DNA of 64,000 nucleotides from Amorphoplanes friuliensis DSM 7358 (GTDB lineage: Bacteria; Actinomycetota; Actinomycetes; Mycobacteriales; Micromonosporaceae), in contig NC_022657.1 of NCBI RefSeq assembly GCF_000494755.1, forward strand, positions 3,510,001-3,574,000. Direction: 5' to 3'. Numbering within the stretch: the stretch's first letter is position 1; every line of letters begins with the position of its first letter. The position numbers were made by a program, and so were the translations under genes. The notes below the pieces were generated by a model, which did no database searches, was not told where the DNA came from, and saw nothing but the letters and a program-made list of their open reading frames with translations. Below are positions 1 to 7,824 of this stretch, in pieces.

Positions 1-604
1 GCGGATCATGCGCGAGGAGGGGCTCGAGCGGGTGACGATGCGCCGGCTCGCCACCGAGCTCGACACGGGGCCGGCGTCGCTCTACGTCTACGTCCGCAAC
101 ACCGCTGAGCTGCACGGCGCCCTGCTCGACGAGTTGCTGGCGGACCTGGACGGCGCCGGTGTGGCCGGGCGGGACTGGCGGGAGCGGCTGATCGAGCTGC
201 TGTGGGCGTACACGGTGCTGTTGATCGGTTATCCGAGCCTGGCGCGGTCGGTGCTGACCTTGCGGCCGTCCGGGCCGAACTATCTGCGGCTGATCGACAC
301 GATGCTGGGCCTGCTGGACGCGGGGAAGGTGCCGCTGCGCCAGGCCGCGTGGGGTGTCGACCTGCTGCTGCAGCACGCGACCGCGACGGCCGCCGAGCAG
401 GGCACCCGGCAGCAGTCCGTCGAGGCCGACGGCGAGGAGGCGGACCTCGCGGTGGTCGTCCGGGAAGCCCGCCCGGACACCTACCCCCACCTGGACCGGG
501 CCCGCGACGAGCTTTTTTCCGGTACGGGCGAGCAGCGCCTGCGCTGGGCCTTCTCCGCACTCATCAGCGGACTGAGCACCACTACCGAGACGAGGAAAGC
601 ATGA
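1..604 (+). CDS. TetR/AcrR family transcriptional regulator, 5'-truncated by the window edge
   Basis: The visible part begins inside the DNA-binding helix-turn-helix: the reading frame is open to base 1, and residues such as VTMRRLATELDTGPASLYVY are the typical TetR helix 2-3 segment. About 198 residues from the first in-frame ATG (base 8) remain. The rest is an all-helical ligand-binding region typical of TetR C-terminal domains. The stop codon overlaps the ATG of the FAD monooxygenase at 601 (ATGA), so the two are translationally coupled. By analogy with TetR-monooxygenase pairs, the regulator probably controls that enzyme and responds to its substrate; this is inference. The true start lies upstream of the window. 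Confidence 0.85.
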   Translation, partial: RIMREEGLERVTMRRLATELDTGPASLYVYVRNTAELHGALLDELLADLDGAGVAGRDWRERLIELLWAYTVLLIGYPSLARSVLTLRPSGPNYLRLIDTMLGLLDAGKVPLRQAAWGVDLLLQHATATAAEQGTRQQSVEADGEEADLAVVVREARPDTYPHLDRARDELFSGTGEQRLRWAFSALISGLSTTTETRKA

Positions 605-1740
605 CCACACCGACGATCGCCATCGTGGGAGGCGGCCTGGGCGGATTGACCCTGGCCCGCGTCCTGCACGTCCACGGCATCCCCTCGACCATCTACGAGC
701 TGGACGACTCACCGTCCGCGCGGACGCAGGGCGGGATGCTCGACATCCACGAGACCAACGGGCAGGTCGCACTGCGGGCGGCCGGGCTCACCGAGGGGTT
801 CCGGAGCATCATCCATCCCGGCGGCCAGGCCATGCGGATCCTGGACCGCCACAACACCGTGCACCTCGAGGAGGAGGACGACGGTGAGGGCGGCCGGCCC
901 GAGGTCGACCGGGGACAGCTGCGGCAGCTGCTGCTGGACTCGCTGCCCGCCGGTACGATCCGCTGGGGCATGCGGGTCACGGAGGCCCGGCCGCTCGGCG
1001 ACGGGCGCCACGAGCTGAGCTTCGCCGACGGGTCCACGGAAACGGTCGACGTGCTGGTCGGTGCGGACGGCGCCTGGTCGCGCATCCGACCGTTGCTGTC
1101 CGCGGCGCGGCCGGCGTACACCGGGGTGTCGTTCGTGGAGGTTGACCTGGCGGAGGCGGACCGGCGTCATCCCGGCCCGGCCGCTGTGGTCGGTGGTGGC
1201 ATGCTGTTCGCGCTCGGCGGGGGCCGGGGTTTCCTCGCCCACAAGGAGACCGACGGCAGCCTGCACATCTACGCCGCGGTCCGCGCGCCGGAGGAGTGGA
1301 TCACCGGCCTCGACTTCGCCGACCACGACAAGGCGCGGGAGCAGGTGCTCGAGCAGTTCGCCGGATGGGCGCCCGAGCTGCGCGCGTTGATCACTGAGGC
1401 GGACGGCGAGCTGATCCCTCGCACCATCAACGCTCTGCCCGTCGAGCACCGCTGGGAACGGGTGCCCGGGGTGACACTGCTCGGTGACGCCGCGCACCTG
1501 ATGTCACCGTTCGCCGGTGAGGGCGCCAACCTCGCCATGCTCGACGGTGCCGAGCTGGGGCAGGCTCTCGCCGCGCACCCGGATGACGTGGAGGCGGCGC
1601 TGACGGCGTACGAAAAAGAGCTCTTCCCCCGCAGCGCCGAGGCCGCAGGGGAGGCGGCGGCCAACCTGGAGATCATTTTCGCGGACGACGCACCGCAGAG
1701 CCTGATCGACCAGTTCGCCGCCTACGGCGAAGCGGGCTGA
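601..1740 (+). CDS. FAD-dependent monooxygenase (TetX/PHBH-like)
   Basis: A 379-aa flavoprotein of the aromatic/polyketide hydroxylase superfamily, which uses FAD and NAD(P)H to hydroxylate small organic substrates. Sequence marks are the N-terminal Rossmann dinucleotide motif GGGLGG (about residue 10), an Arg/Asp-containing middle segment ending VGADGAWSRIR (the DG motif region), and the C-terminal FAD-ribityl motif GDAAHLMSPFAGEGAN around residue 300. Length and order match TetX-type enzymes. The start ATG at 601 overlaps the stop of the TetR gene, implying co-transcription. The substrate cannot be told from sequence: tetracycline, another antibiotic or a catabolic substrate are all possible. 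Confidence 0.88.
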   Translation: MTTPTIAIVGGGLGGLTLARVLHVHGIPSTIYELDDSPSARTQGGMLDIHETNGQVALRAAGLTEGFRSIIHPGGQAMRILDRHNTVHLEEEDDGEGGRPEVDRGQLRQLLLDSLPAGTIRWGMRVTEARPLGDGRHELSFADGSTETVDVLVGADGAWSRIRPLLSAARPAYTGVSFVEVDLAEADRRHPGPAAVVGGGMLFALGGGRGFLAHKETDGSLHIYAAVRAPEEWITGLDFADHDKAREQVLEQFAGWAPELRALITEADGELIPRTINALPVEHRWERVPGVTLLGDAAHLMSPFAGEGANLAMLDGAELGQALAAHPDDVEAALTAYEKELFPRSAEAAGEAAANLEIIFADDAPQSLIDQFAAYGEAG

Positions 1741-1784
1741 TCAGGACGGGCGGGCCACCAGCGCGCGGTCGTTAGGATGCATCC

Positions 1785-2552
1785 GTGAAACGATCATGGC
1801 GGGCTGCCGGCCCGGTGCTGCTGGTGCTCGCGCTGGCCGTCACGGGCTGCGACGCACCTGACTCACCCACCGCCGGTGGCTCGACCGCCACGTCGGCCCG
1901 GCCCGCGCCGTCACCCTCACCGTCGCCGTCCGTGCCACCGCCGGTGGTCAAGCCGAAGGTCAGCAAGGACACGCTGAACTACTTCTACAAGATCGCGCTC
2001 GGCGCCGAGTACGGCGACAAGGTCAACGTCGTGATCAAGTGGGCGCAGCCCGTGGTGACCATCAAGGTCGACGGCTCGGTCAGCGGGTCCAGCCGCAAAT
2101 GCCTCAACCGCGTCATCAGCGACTTCAACGCGCTCACCGAGACCACGGACCTGCGGATCACCGGCAACCCCGGCGCCGACATCAAGTTCCACTTCGCGCC
2201 GGTCTCACGGTTCAAGAAGCTCGAACCGGAGTACGTCCCGGGCAACGACGGCTTCTTCTACGTCACCTGGCGTGGTGACCACACCATCTCCTCGTCGACC
2301 GTCCTGATCCGGACGACGGGCATCTCCAGCAGCATCCGCTGCCACCTGATCCGGGAAGAGCTCACGCAGACCATGGGCCTGATGAGCGACTCCACCGAAC
2401 ACACCGACAGCGTCTTCTACGGCCGCTACACCCCGGCCCCCACCAAGTATTCGGCGCTCGACAAAAGACTGATCAAGCTTCTGTACGGCGGTGCGGTGAA
2501 GCCGGGCGACGGCAAGAAGGAAGTCGCCCGGGCAGTCGTCGTCACCGGCTGA
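1785..2552 (+). CDS. DUF2927-type lipoprotein
   Basis: A 255-aa predicted lipoprotein. The N-terminus has a basic start, a hydrophobic core and a lipobox-like VTGC at about residues 19-22. A low-complexity Ser/Pro/Ala-rich linker (to about residue 50) follows. The C-terminal half carries IREELTQTMGLMSDS, which matches the signature region I associate with DUF2927 (a putative zincin-like fold with a modified helix). No classical HExxH zinc motif is visible, so protease activity is not claimed. ATG at 1785 follows the monooxygenase by 44 bases. It probably sits on the outer face of the membrane; its role is unknown. Confidence 0.7.
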   Translation: MKRSWRAAGPVLLVLALAVTGCDAPDSPTAGGSTATSARPAPSPSPSPSVPPPVVKPKVSKDTLNYFYKIALGAEYGDKVNVVIKWAQPVVTIKVDGSVSGSSRKCLNRVISDFNALTETTDLRITGNPGADIKFHFAPVSRFKKLEPEYVPGNDGFFYVTWRGDHTISSSTVLIRTTGISSSIRCHLIREELTQTMGLMSDSTEHTDSVFYGRYTPAPTKYSALDKRLIKLLYGGAVKPGDGKKEVARAVVVTG

Positions 2553-2582
2553 TTGCCGTCATCGTCGTCCTGGTCGGCCTGG

Positions 2583-3401
2583 TCAGGTCTGGGGCGGCAC
2601 GCTCGTGGCGGGGCGGATCCCGGCGAAGTAGCTGAGCTCGGCCCGGCTCGCCGGCAGCAGCAGCGTCCACTCGTCGCACCCTTGCCAGGGGTGGCAGTCG
2701 GCGGCACCGCCGCGGACCACGCGCGTCTCGTCCGGTGACCACCGTTCGGCGCAGATCTCGGCCGCGGAGCCGAAACCGGCCACGCCGAACGGGTTCTCCG
2801 CCGCCGCGGTCCGCTCCTCGTCGCCGAACTCGTCGATCAGCATGTCCTCGCCGGGCTTGTCATTGCCCCGGTGCGTCAGCGTCGCCGTGCCCGCGCGGGC
2901 GGCGAACTCCCACTCGGCCTCGGTGGGCAGCCGGAACGGCAGCGCCTCCAGCACGTCGTCGACGAGGTCCTCGTCGACCCGGGCGGCGGTGTTGTCGTCC
3001 TCGATGAGGCCGTCCTCGTAGTCCGGCACAAAATGGCGGACCTGCGCCACGGTCAGCGGATGCCGCGCGATCAGGAACGACCCGACGCTCACCCGGCGAG
3101 CCGGGCCCCACGCGCGGGCAGCATCCAGGAGCGGCTCGAGCGTGCTCTCGACGCCACCCTTCTTCTCGATCTTCCGGAGCACCTTCGCCTCGGCGTCCGA
3201 CAGGCCCATCAGGAACGTGCCCGCCGGCACCTCCCGGAAGACGACCCCCGACGCCTCGTGCACCCACGCCGGGCGTCCCGCCACGATCTCTTCTGCCCAC
3301 ATGGCGGAGGAGGTTAGCAACCGGCCGATCAGCGTGCCGCCCTCCTTGCCGCGGTCGTGGCTCCCAGAGACCTCCAGAGCGCCGAGGTGGGCGTTCTTCA
3401 T
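2583..3401 (-). CDS. Formylglycine-generating enzyme (SUMF1)-like protein, divergent
   Basis: A 272-aa protein with the FGE/SUMF1 fold pattern: VPAGTFLMG near residue 60, ARHPLTVAQV, then RLPTEAEWEFAARAGT and the closing RVVRGGA segment. In true FGEs the closing block carries two copper-binding cysteines spaced C-x4-C. Here the block reads DCHPWQGCDEW (C-x5-C), and the usual GNVWEW segment is replaced by SAAEICAERW. Activity as a formylglycine-generating enzyme is therefore uncertain. The protein may start at 3401 or at the internal ATG at 3302. It is divergent from the SWIM-vWA-MoxR operon and shares a 123-bp upstream region with it, so a functional link is plausible. Confidence 0.75.
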   Translation of the reverse strand: MKNAHLGALEVSGSHDRGKEGGTLIGRLLTSSAMWAEEIVAGRPAWVHEASGVVFREVPAGTFLMGLSDAEAKVLRKIEKKGGVESTLEPLLDAARAWGPARRVSVGSFLIARHPLTVAQVRHFVPDYEDGLIEDDNTAARVDEDLVDDVLEALPFRLPTEAEWEFAARAGTATLTHRGNDKPGEDMLIDEFGDEERTAAAENPFGVAGFGSAAEICAERWSPDETRVVRGGAADCHPWQGCDEWTLLLPASRAELSYFAGIRPATSVPPQT

Positions 3402-3524
3402 GTCCGGCTCCGGGGTTCAGGTGGCTGCGTCGGCTCTCAGGTTGTTCACCGCTTCGGGCCGGGCGGTTTCTGTCGTACCCGTCCGATACAAATACGGTCG
3501 ATCGTTGCCGAGGGAGGACTGGTT

Positions 3525-4022
3525 GTGACCAGGGACGGTGTCGCCTACGAGCGGCGCAGCGCTGCACCCGTCATCGCGCCGGTGTGGCCGCGCAAGCTGG
3601 CCAAAGTGCCGTTCGTCGAGCTGGCCGAGGGGCGCCTGCAGGGGGTGGTGTCGAGCGGTTCGGACCCCTCCCGGGTCTACGTCTCGTCGATCACCGCCCG
3701 GGAGCACGGGCTGAGCTGCAACACCAACAACAACCGGCCGTGCGGTGGCCTCAGCGGCGCGCACCCGTGCAACCACATCGGCGCGCTGATCGACGCCGCG
3801 GTCGCGCAGTACGGTCTCGATCGGGTGACCCGCTACCTCAAGGTCGAGCTTTCCGAGGGCGACGAGAACGTCCGGGCCGCCCTGCATCCCACCGCGGCGC
3901 CCACCCGCGCGCCGGAGGTGTTCAGCAGCTTCCTGCGCCACCTGGCCTATCTGGAGCTGCCACCGACCACCGACCCGCTGCCCGAGCTGCACTGGTTCCC
4001 GGCGGCCGGGGCGGTGCGCTGA
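3525..4022 (+). CDS. SWIM-like zinc-binding protein, first gene of the vWA-MoxR-DUF5682 operon
   Basis: A 165-aa protein started at GTG 3525, chosen because a strong Shine-Dalgarno GGGAGG lies about 8 bases upstream; longer in-frame starts lack one. The core around residues 63-83 reads C-NTNNNRP-C-GGLSGAHP-C-N-H. Spacing C-x7-C-x8-C-x-H ends like a SWIM finger (CxCxnCxH) but the first pair is widened. Stop and next start overlap (TGATG at 4020-4024), so it belongs to the operon. SWIM proteins accompany MoxR/vWA pairs in many bacteria and are thought to bind nucleic acid or protein. That role is inferred here. Confidence 0.7.
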   Translation: MTRDGVAYERRSAAPVIAPVWPRKLAKVPFVELAEGRLQGVVSSGSDPSRVYVSSITAREHGLSCNTNNNRPCGGLSGAHPCNHIGALIDAAVAQYGLDRVTRYLKVELSEGDENVRAALHPTAAPTRAPEVFSSFLRHLAYLELPPTTDPLPELHWFPAAGAVR

Positions 4023-5392
4023 TGCTCGACGAGGTCCTGCACACCCGGCCCGCCGGGGTCGACGACGCGTTCGCCCTGGTCGACGGTCTGGACGACGCCC
4101 TCGTGCACGGTCTGGCCCGCATCGACGAGACACGCGCCGCCGCCCTCGAGGCCCTGGCCGCGGCGTTCAGCGGATCACCGCTGGGCGGCCGCGTCACCGA
4201 CTCCGTCGGCAAAATCATCGCCGGTACGGTCACCGACGAGCACCTGGCCGCCCTGGCCGGCGCGCGGACCGCCCTGCTCGGGGCCACGCACGACGCGCTG
4301 CTCACCGGGCTCGACGACGCCCTCGGCCGGTCACGCGACCCGTGGTCCGCGGTGGCAGTTCCGGCACTACCGGGCGGATTGCTGGCCGGGGGCCGTTCCT
4401 GGCTGCGGGAGCTGGCCATCACGGGCTGGCGCGGCGTCGACCACGAGGTCGCGAGCGGTGGCGCGCAGACTGTGCAGACGCTGATCGCCGACCCGTCCAC
4501 GCGCCGCCTGGCGGTGCTGCTGGACGGGTTTGCGGCCGAGCTGCGAGCGTCCGCGCCCGTGGCCACGCTGGACCGCGTTCCGGTGCGTCGCTGGGCCGAC
4601 CTCTGGGCCCGTGCCGTGCTGCTCGCACAGGAGGTTTCCACCGCCCACGACACCTCGCCGGTCGACGGCCGGTTGCTGCCCCTCGGCGTCGACCTGCACG
4701 AGCACCCGACGGTGTTCCGGGCCCAGCTGCACGGCCTGCTCGAGACCACCGACGGCCGGGTCCGCCTGGTCCGCACGAGCGTGGCGGGCGCAAAGGTCGA
4801 CACGATCAGTGGCCCATCCGCCTGGCGGCTGCTCTCCGCCTTCCCTATCTTCCGCACTGTGGTGGCCGAGCACCGCACGGTTGAGGTGTCGGGTCTGGCG
4901 CTCACCCCGGGCGGGGATCTGATCTGGGAGGAGTCCCGCGCAGCGGCGGGGGAGCCGGCCGACCCGTTCGCGAGCGCCCGGGTGCGGCTCGCCGCGGCGA
5001 CGGCCGCGCCCACCCCGCCGCTCGACCGGCACCCGGCGGTGATCGCCGAACCGGTTCTGCTGGAGGGATACGCCGCGGGGGAGGAGTCGTTCGACCTCGC
5101 CGGGGGCGGCACCCTGGCCGTCGCCCTGGACCGGTTGCCCGCGGCCGGCCCTCTCACCCCGGCGCTGGTCGCCGCGTCCACGGCCTGTCTGGGTCTGCTG
5201 CGCTGGGACGGCGGCCGGTGGTCGGTGCAACCGCTCGCCGTGCAGTCCGTGGTCAAGCGGAAACCGGTCGCCGTGCACACCGGCGACTGGGCGCTCGGGC
5301 CCACCGAGGCCAAGGCGGCCAAGGCCGAGGCCGTTGCGGGCACGGCTGTCGAGGTGCTGCGCGAGCGCGCGGGAAGGCTGCTGCGGAAATGA
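4022..5392 (+). CDS. Hypothetical 456-aa protein of the vWA-MoxR operon
   Basis: No family was recognised with confidence. The protein is soluble (no signal peptide, no membrane helix). Its N-terminal half is helical and Ala/Leu-rich with many Asp and Glu. The C-terminal half looks mixed alpha/beta (stretches such as VRLVRTSVAG and HRTVEVSGLALTPGG) and ends in a Lys/Ala-rich helix. The start overlaps the SWIM-like gene by one base, and the stop overlaps the vWA gene by four (ATGA at 5389), so its product is probably made in step with theirs. It may be the system-specific adaptor or target-recognition subunit; this is a guess from position only. Confidence 0.75.
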   Translation: MLDEVLHTRPAGVDDAFALVDGLDDALVHGLARIDETRAAALEALAAAFSGSPLGGRVTDSVGKIIAGTVTDEHLAALAGARTALLGATHDALLTGLDDALGRSRDPWSAVAVPALPGGLLAGGRSWLRELAITGWRGVDHEVASGGAQTVQTLIADPSTRRLAVLLDGFAAELRASAPVATLDRVPVRRWADLWARAVLLAQEVSTAHDTSPVDGRLLPLGVDLHEHPTVFRAQLHGLLETTDGRVRLVRTSVAGAKVDTISGPSAWRLLSAFPIFRTVVAEHRTVEVSGLALTPGGDLIWEESRAAAGEPADPFASARVRLAAATAAPTPPLDRHPAVIAEPVLLEGYAAGEESFDLAGGGTLAVALDRLPAAGPLTPALVAASTACLGLLRWDGGRWSVQPLAVQSVVKRKPVAVHTGDWALGPTEAKAAKAEAVAGTAVEVLRERAGRLLRK

Positions 5393-6687
5393 GCTCAACC
5401 GAAAATCGGCGGCAGGCGCTCTACTGGCGGCTTCTGGCACGGCTCTTCGACCCCGAGGAGCAGCCCGCCCTGGAGTCGGCCAGCGTGGCGATCGTCGACG
5501 ACCTCGGCCTGCCGGCCGCGCTGCTCGACCCGGCGGTCTCGATCGACACCGTCGTGCAACGGTTCCCCCATCTCGAGGCCGAGCTCGACGGCCTCATGGT
5601 CACCACCGACGACGACCGCGAGGGCGAGGTGCGCCGGGCCGCGCTCGCTTCCAAGATCCTGCTCAACATCTTCGCCACCGGCTCGGGGAACGTCACCGCC
5701 GCGCAGCTCGGCCGGTGGCAGGCCGACGCGGGCTGGTTCGAGCGGGCCCTGGGCTGCGAGCCCGGGCAGCTACGGGGCCGTTCCGGCGGACCCGCCGACC
5801 TGTTCCCGGTGCTCTCCGGCATCGAGGGCGACCTGGTGAAACGCATGCAGCTGCGGGAGGTGCTCGCCGATCCCCGGCTCGCCGCGCAGCTCACACCCAG
5901 CATGTCGCTGATCGAGCAACTGCTGCGCGACAAGCACAACCTCGACGGGGTCGCGCTCGCCAACGCCAAGTCGCTCATCCGGCGCTTCGTCGACGAGGTG
6001 GCCGAGGTGCTGCGCACCCAGGTCGCCCAGGCGAGCAGCGGCACGATCGACCGGAGCGTCCCGCCGAAACGCGTCTACCGCAACCTCGACCTCGACCGGA
6101 CCATCTGGAAGAACCTCCCCAACTGGAGCCCCGCCGACGAACGCCTCTACGTCGACAAGCTCTTCTACAAGCAGACCGCCAAGCGGGTCACCCCGGCGCG
6201 GCTGATCGTCGTGGTCGACCAGTCCGGCTCGATGGTCGACTCCATGGTCAACTGCACGATCCTCGCCTCGATCTTCGCGGGGCTGCCCAAGGTCGACGTG
6301 CACCTGATCGCGTACGACACCCGGGCGATCGACCTGACGCCGTGGGTGCACGACCCGTTCGAGGTGTTGCTGCGGACCAATCTCGGTGGTGGCAACGACG
6401 GCCCGGTCGCGATGGCCATGGCCCAGCCCAAGATCACCGATCCGCGCAACACGGTGCTGGTCTGGATCTCGGACTTCTACGAGTTCGACCGGTCGCAACC
6501 GCTCTTCGACGGCATCGAGGCCGTGCACCGCTCCGGTGTGCGCTTCATCCCGGTCGGCTCGGTCACCAGCTCCGGCGCCCAGAGCGTCAACCCGTGGTTC
6601 CGCCAGCGTCTCAAGGACCTCGGCACACCCGTCATCTCCGGTCACATCCGCAAGCTCGTCACCGAGCTCAAGAACTTCGTCGCCTGA
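5389..6687 (+). CDS. vWA-domain protein (CoxE-like MoxR partner)
   Basis: A 432-aa protein with a C-terminal von Willebrand A domain. The MIDAS metal site is complete: DQSGSM (DxSxS) near residue 277, a Thr-containing RTNLGGGNDG loop, and the Asp of WISDFYEF. The N-terminal 260 residues are helical and unassigned. MoxR ATPases typically work with vWA proteins: the ATPase remodels a target and the vWA domain recruits it through a bound metal ion. Here the MoxR gene follows 24 bases downstream with a GAGGAG ribosome site between. It is cytoplasmic, with no membrane helices. Function is firm at domain level; the target is unknown. Confidence 0.88.
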   Translation: MSSTENRRQALYWRLLARLFDPEEQPALESASVAIVDDLGLPAALLDPAVSIDTVVQRFPHLEAELDGLMVTTDDDREGEVRRAALASKILLNIFATGSGNVTAAQLGRWQADAGWFERALGCEPGQLRGRSGGPADLFPVLSGIEGDLVKRMQLREVLADPRLAAQLTPSMSLIEQLLRDKHNLDGVALANAKSLIRRFVDEVAEVLRTQVAQASSGTIDRSVPPKRVYRNLDLDRTIWKNLPNWSPADERLYVDKLFYKQTAKRVTPARLIVVVDQSGSMVDSMVNCTILASIFAGLPKVDVHLIAYDTRAIDLTPWVHDPFEVLLRTNLGGGNDGPVAMAMAQPKITDPRNTVLVWISDFYEFDRSQPLFDGIEAVHRSGVRFIPVGSVTSSGAQSVNPWFRQRLKDLGTPVISGHIRKLVTELKNFVA

Positions 6688-6711
6688 CACCTCCCGAGGA
6701 GAACCCACCTG

Positions 6712-7824
6712 ATGTCCGAGATGCTGCGCGCCCCCGCCGAGACCAAGTACGCCGACGAGCTCGACTGGCTCGAGTCGGTCGACGACGGGCCGAAACCGTT
6801 CTCCTGGCGGCTCAGCCCCAAGATGGTGCGCCTCTTCGTCCTCGGCTCCGAACGCGCCGACGGCCTCGACCGGGACATCCCGCAGAAGTGGTTCGGCGAC
6901 CGCAGCTTCGTCGAGCGGGCCATCGTCACGCTCGCCTCCGACCGCGGCCTGCTGCTCATCGGTGACCCCGGCACCGGCAAGAGCTGGCTGGCCGAGCTGC
7001 TCGCCGCCGCGATCAGCCGCAACTCCACCCTGGTCGTGCAGGGCACCGCCGGCACCACCGAGGACCACATCAAATATTCGTGGAACGTCTCGATGGTCAT
7101 CGCCAAGGGTCAGTCGCGCGCCTCGATGATCCCGTCGCCGATCATGACCGCGATGGAGGGCGGGGTGATCGGCCGCTTCGAGGAGCTGACCCGGTCGACC
7201 AGCGACGTCCAGGACGCGCTGATCTCGATCCTCTCCGAGAAGTACGTCTCCATCCCCGAGCTCGACGAGGACAACATCGTCTTCGCCAGGCCCGGCTTCT
7301 CCATCATCGCCACCGCGAACAGCCGCGACCGCGGTGTCAACGACCTCTCGTCCGCGCTCAAGCGCCGCTTCAACTTCGTCCGCATCCCCGTCGTGACCAA
7401 CAAGAAGAGCGAGGCGGAGATCGTCCGCTTCCGCACCGAAGAACTGCTGCGCCGCCACAACATCGAGCTGGAGGTCCCGCCCACGCTGCTCGACGTGCTG
7501 CTGCAGAGCTTCGCCGACCTGCGGGCCGCCTCGGCCTCGGCGACCAGCGACGACGAACGCCTGGAGTCGGCGCTCTCCACCGCCGAGCAGATCGGTGTGC
7601 TGGAGGACGCGATCCTGCACAGCACCTTCTTCGGCGCCAAGGCGCTCGACGCCGGGACCCTGGCCGGTTCCCTCGTGGGGTCGCTCGCCCGGCGCAGCCC
7701 CGAGGACCTGGCGATCCTCAACAAATACCTGCACGGTGTCGTCGAGCCGCGCAGCAAGGACCGTGGCGGCGACTGGAACGACTTCCTGGAGGGTGGTCGC
7801 GAGGCGATCGCCACCCTGTCATGA
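6712..7824 (+). CDS. MoxR-family AAA+ ATPase
   Basis: A 370-aa AAA+ ATPase. Walker A is GDPGTGKSW (about residues 84-92), the Walker B/helix region is EGGVIGRFEELTR, the sensor-1 region is IIATANSRDRGVNDLSSA, and the arginine-rich ALKRRF follows. This order is that of MoxR/RavA-type chaperone ATPases, which form hexamers that remodel partners loaded by vWA proteins. The start ATG at 6712 follows a GAGGAG Shine-Dalgarno. Its stop overlaps the start of the DUF5682 gene (ATGA at 7821), so the ATPase and DUF5682 protein are likely made in fixed ratio. It would act as the energy-consuming core of the complex. Confidence 0.92.
   Translation: MSEMLRAPAETKYADELDWLESVDDGPKPFSWRLSPKMVRLFVLGSERADGLDRDIPQKWFGDRSFVERAIVTLASDRGLLLIGDPGTGKSWLAELLAAAISRNSTLVVQGTAGTTEDHIKYSWNVSMVIAKGQSRASMIPSPIMTAMEGGVIGRFEELTRSTSDVQDALISILSEKYVSIPELDEDNIVFARPGFSIIATANSRDRGVNDLSSALKRRFNFVRIPVVTNKKSEAEIVRFRTEELLRRHNIELEVPPTLLDVLLQSFADLRAASASATSDDERLESALSTAEQIGVLEDAILHSTFFGAKALDAGTLAGSLVGSLARRSPEDLAILNKYLHGVVEPRSKDRGGDWNDFLEGGREAIATLS

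Noticed and set aside
2583-3401. Assigning a sulfatase partner to the FGE-like gene
   Set aside because: No sulfatase gene (CxPxR motif) is present in the window.
5770-7734. Very long minus-strand open frame opposite the vWA and MoxR genes
   Set aside because: It is antisense to two clearly real genes with full motifs; its composition (Gly/Asp/Val/Arg-rich) is typical of shadow frames in high-GC DNA.
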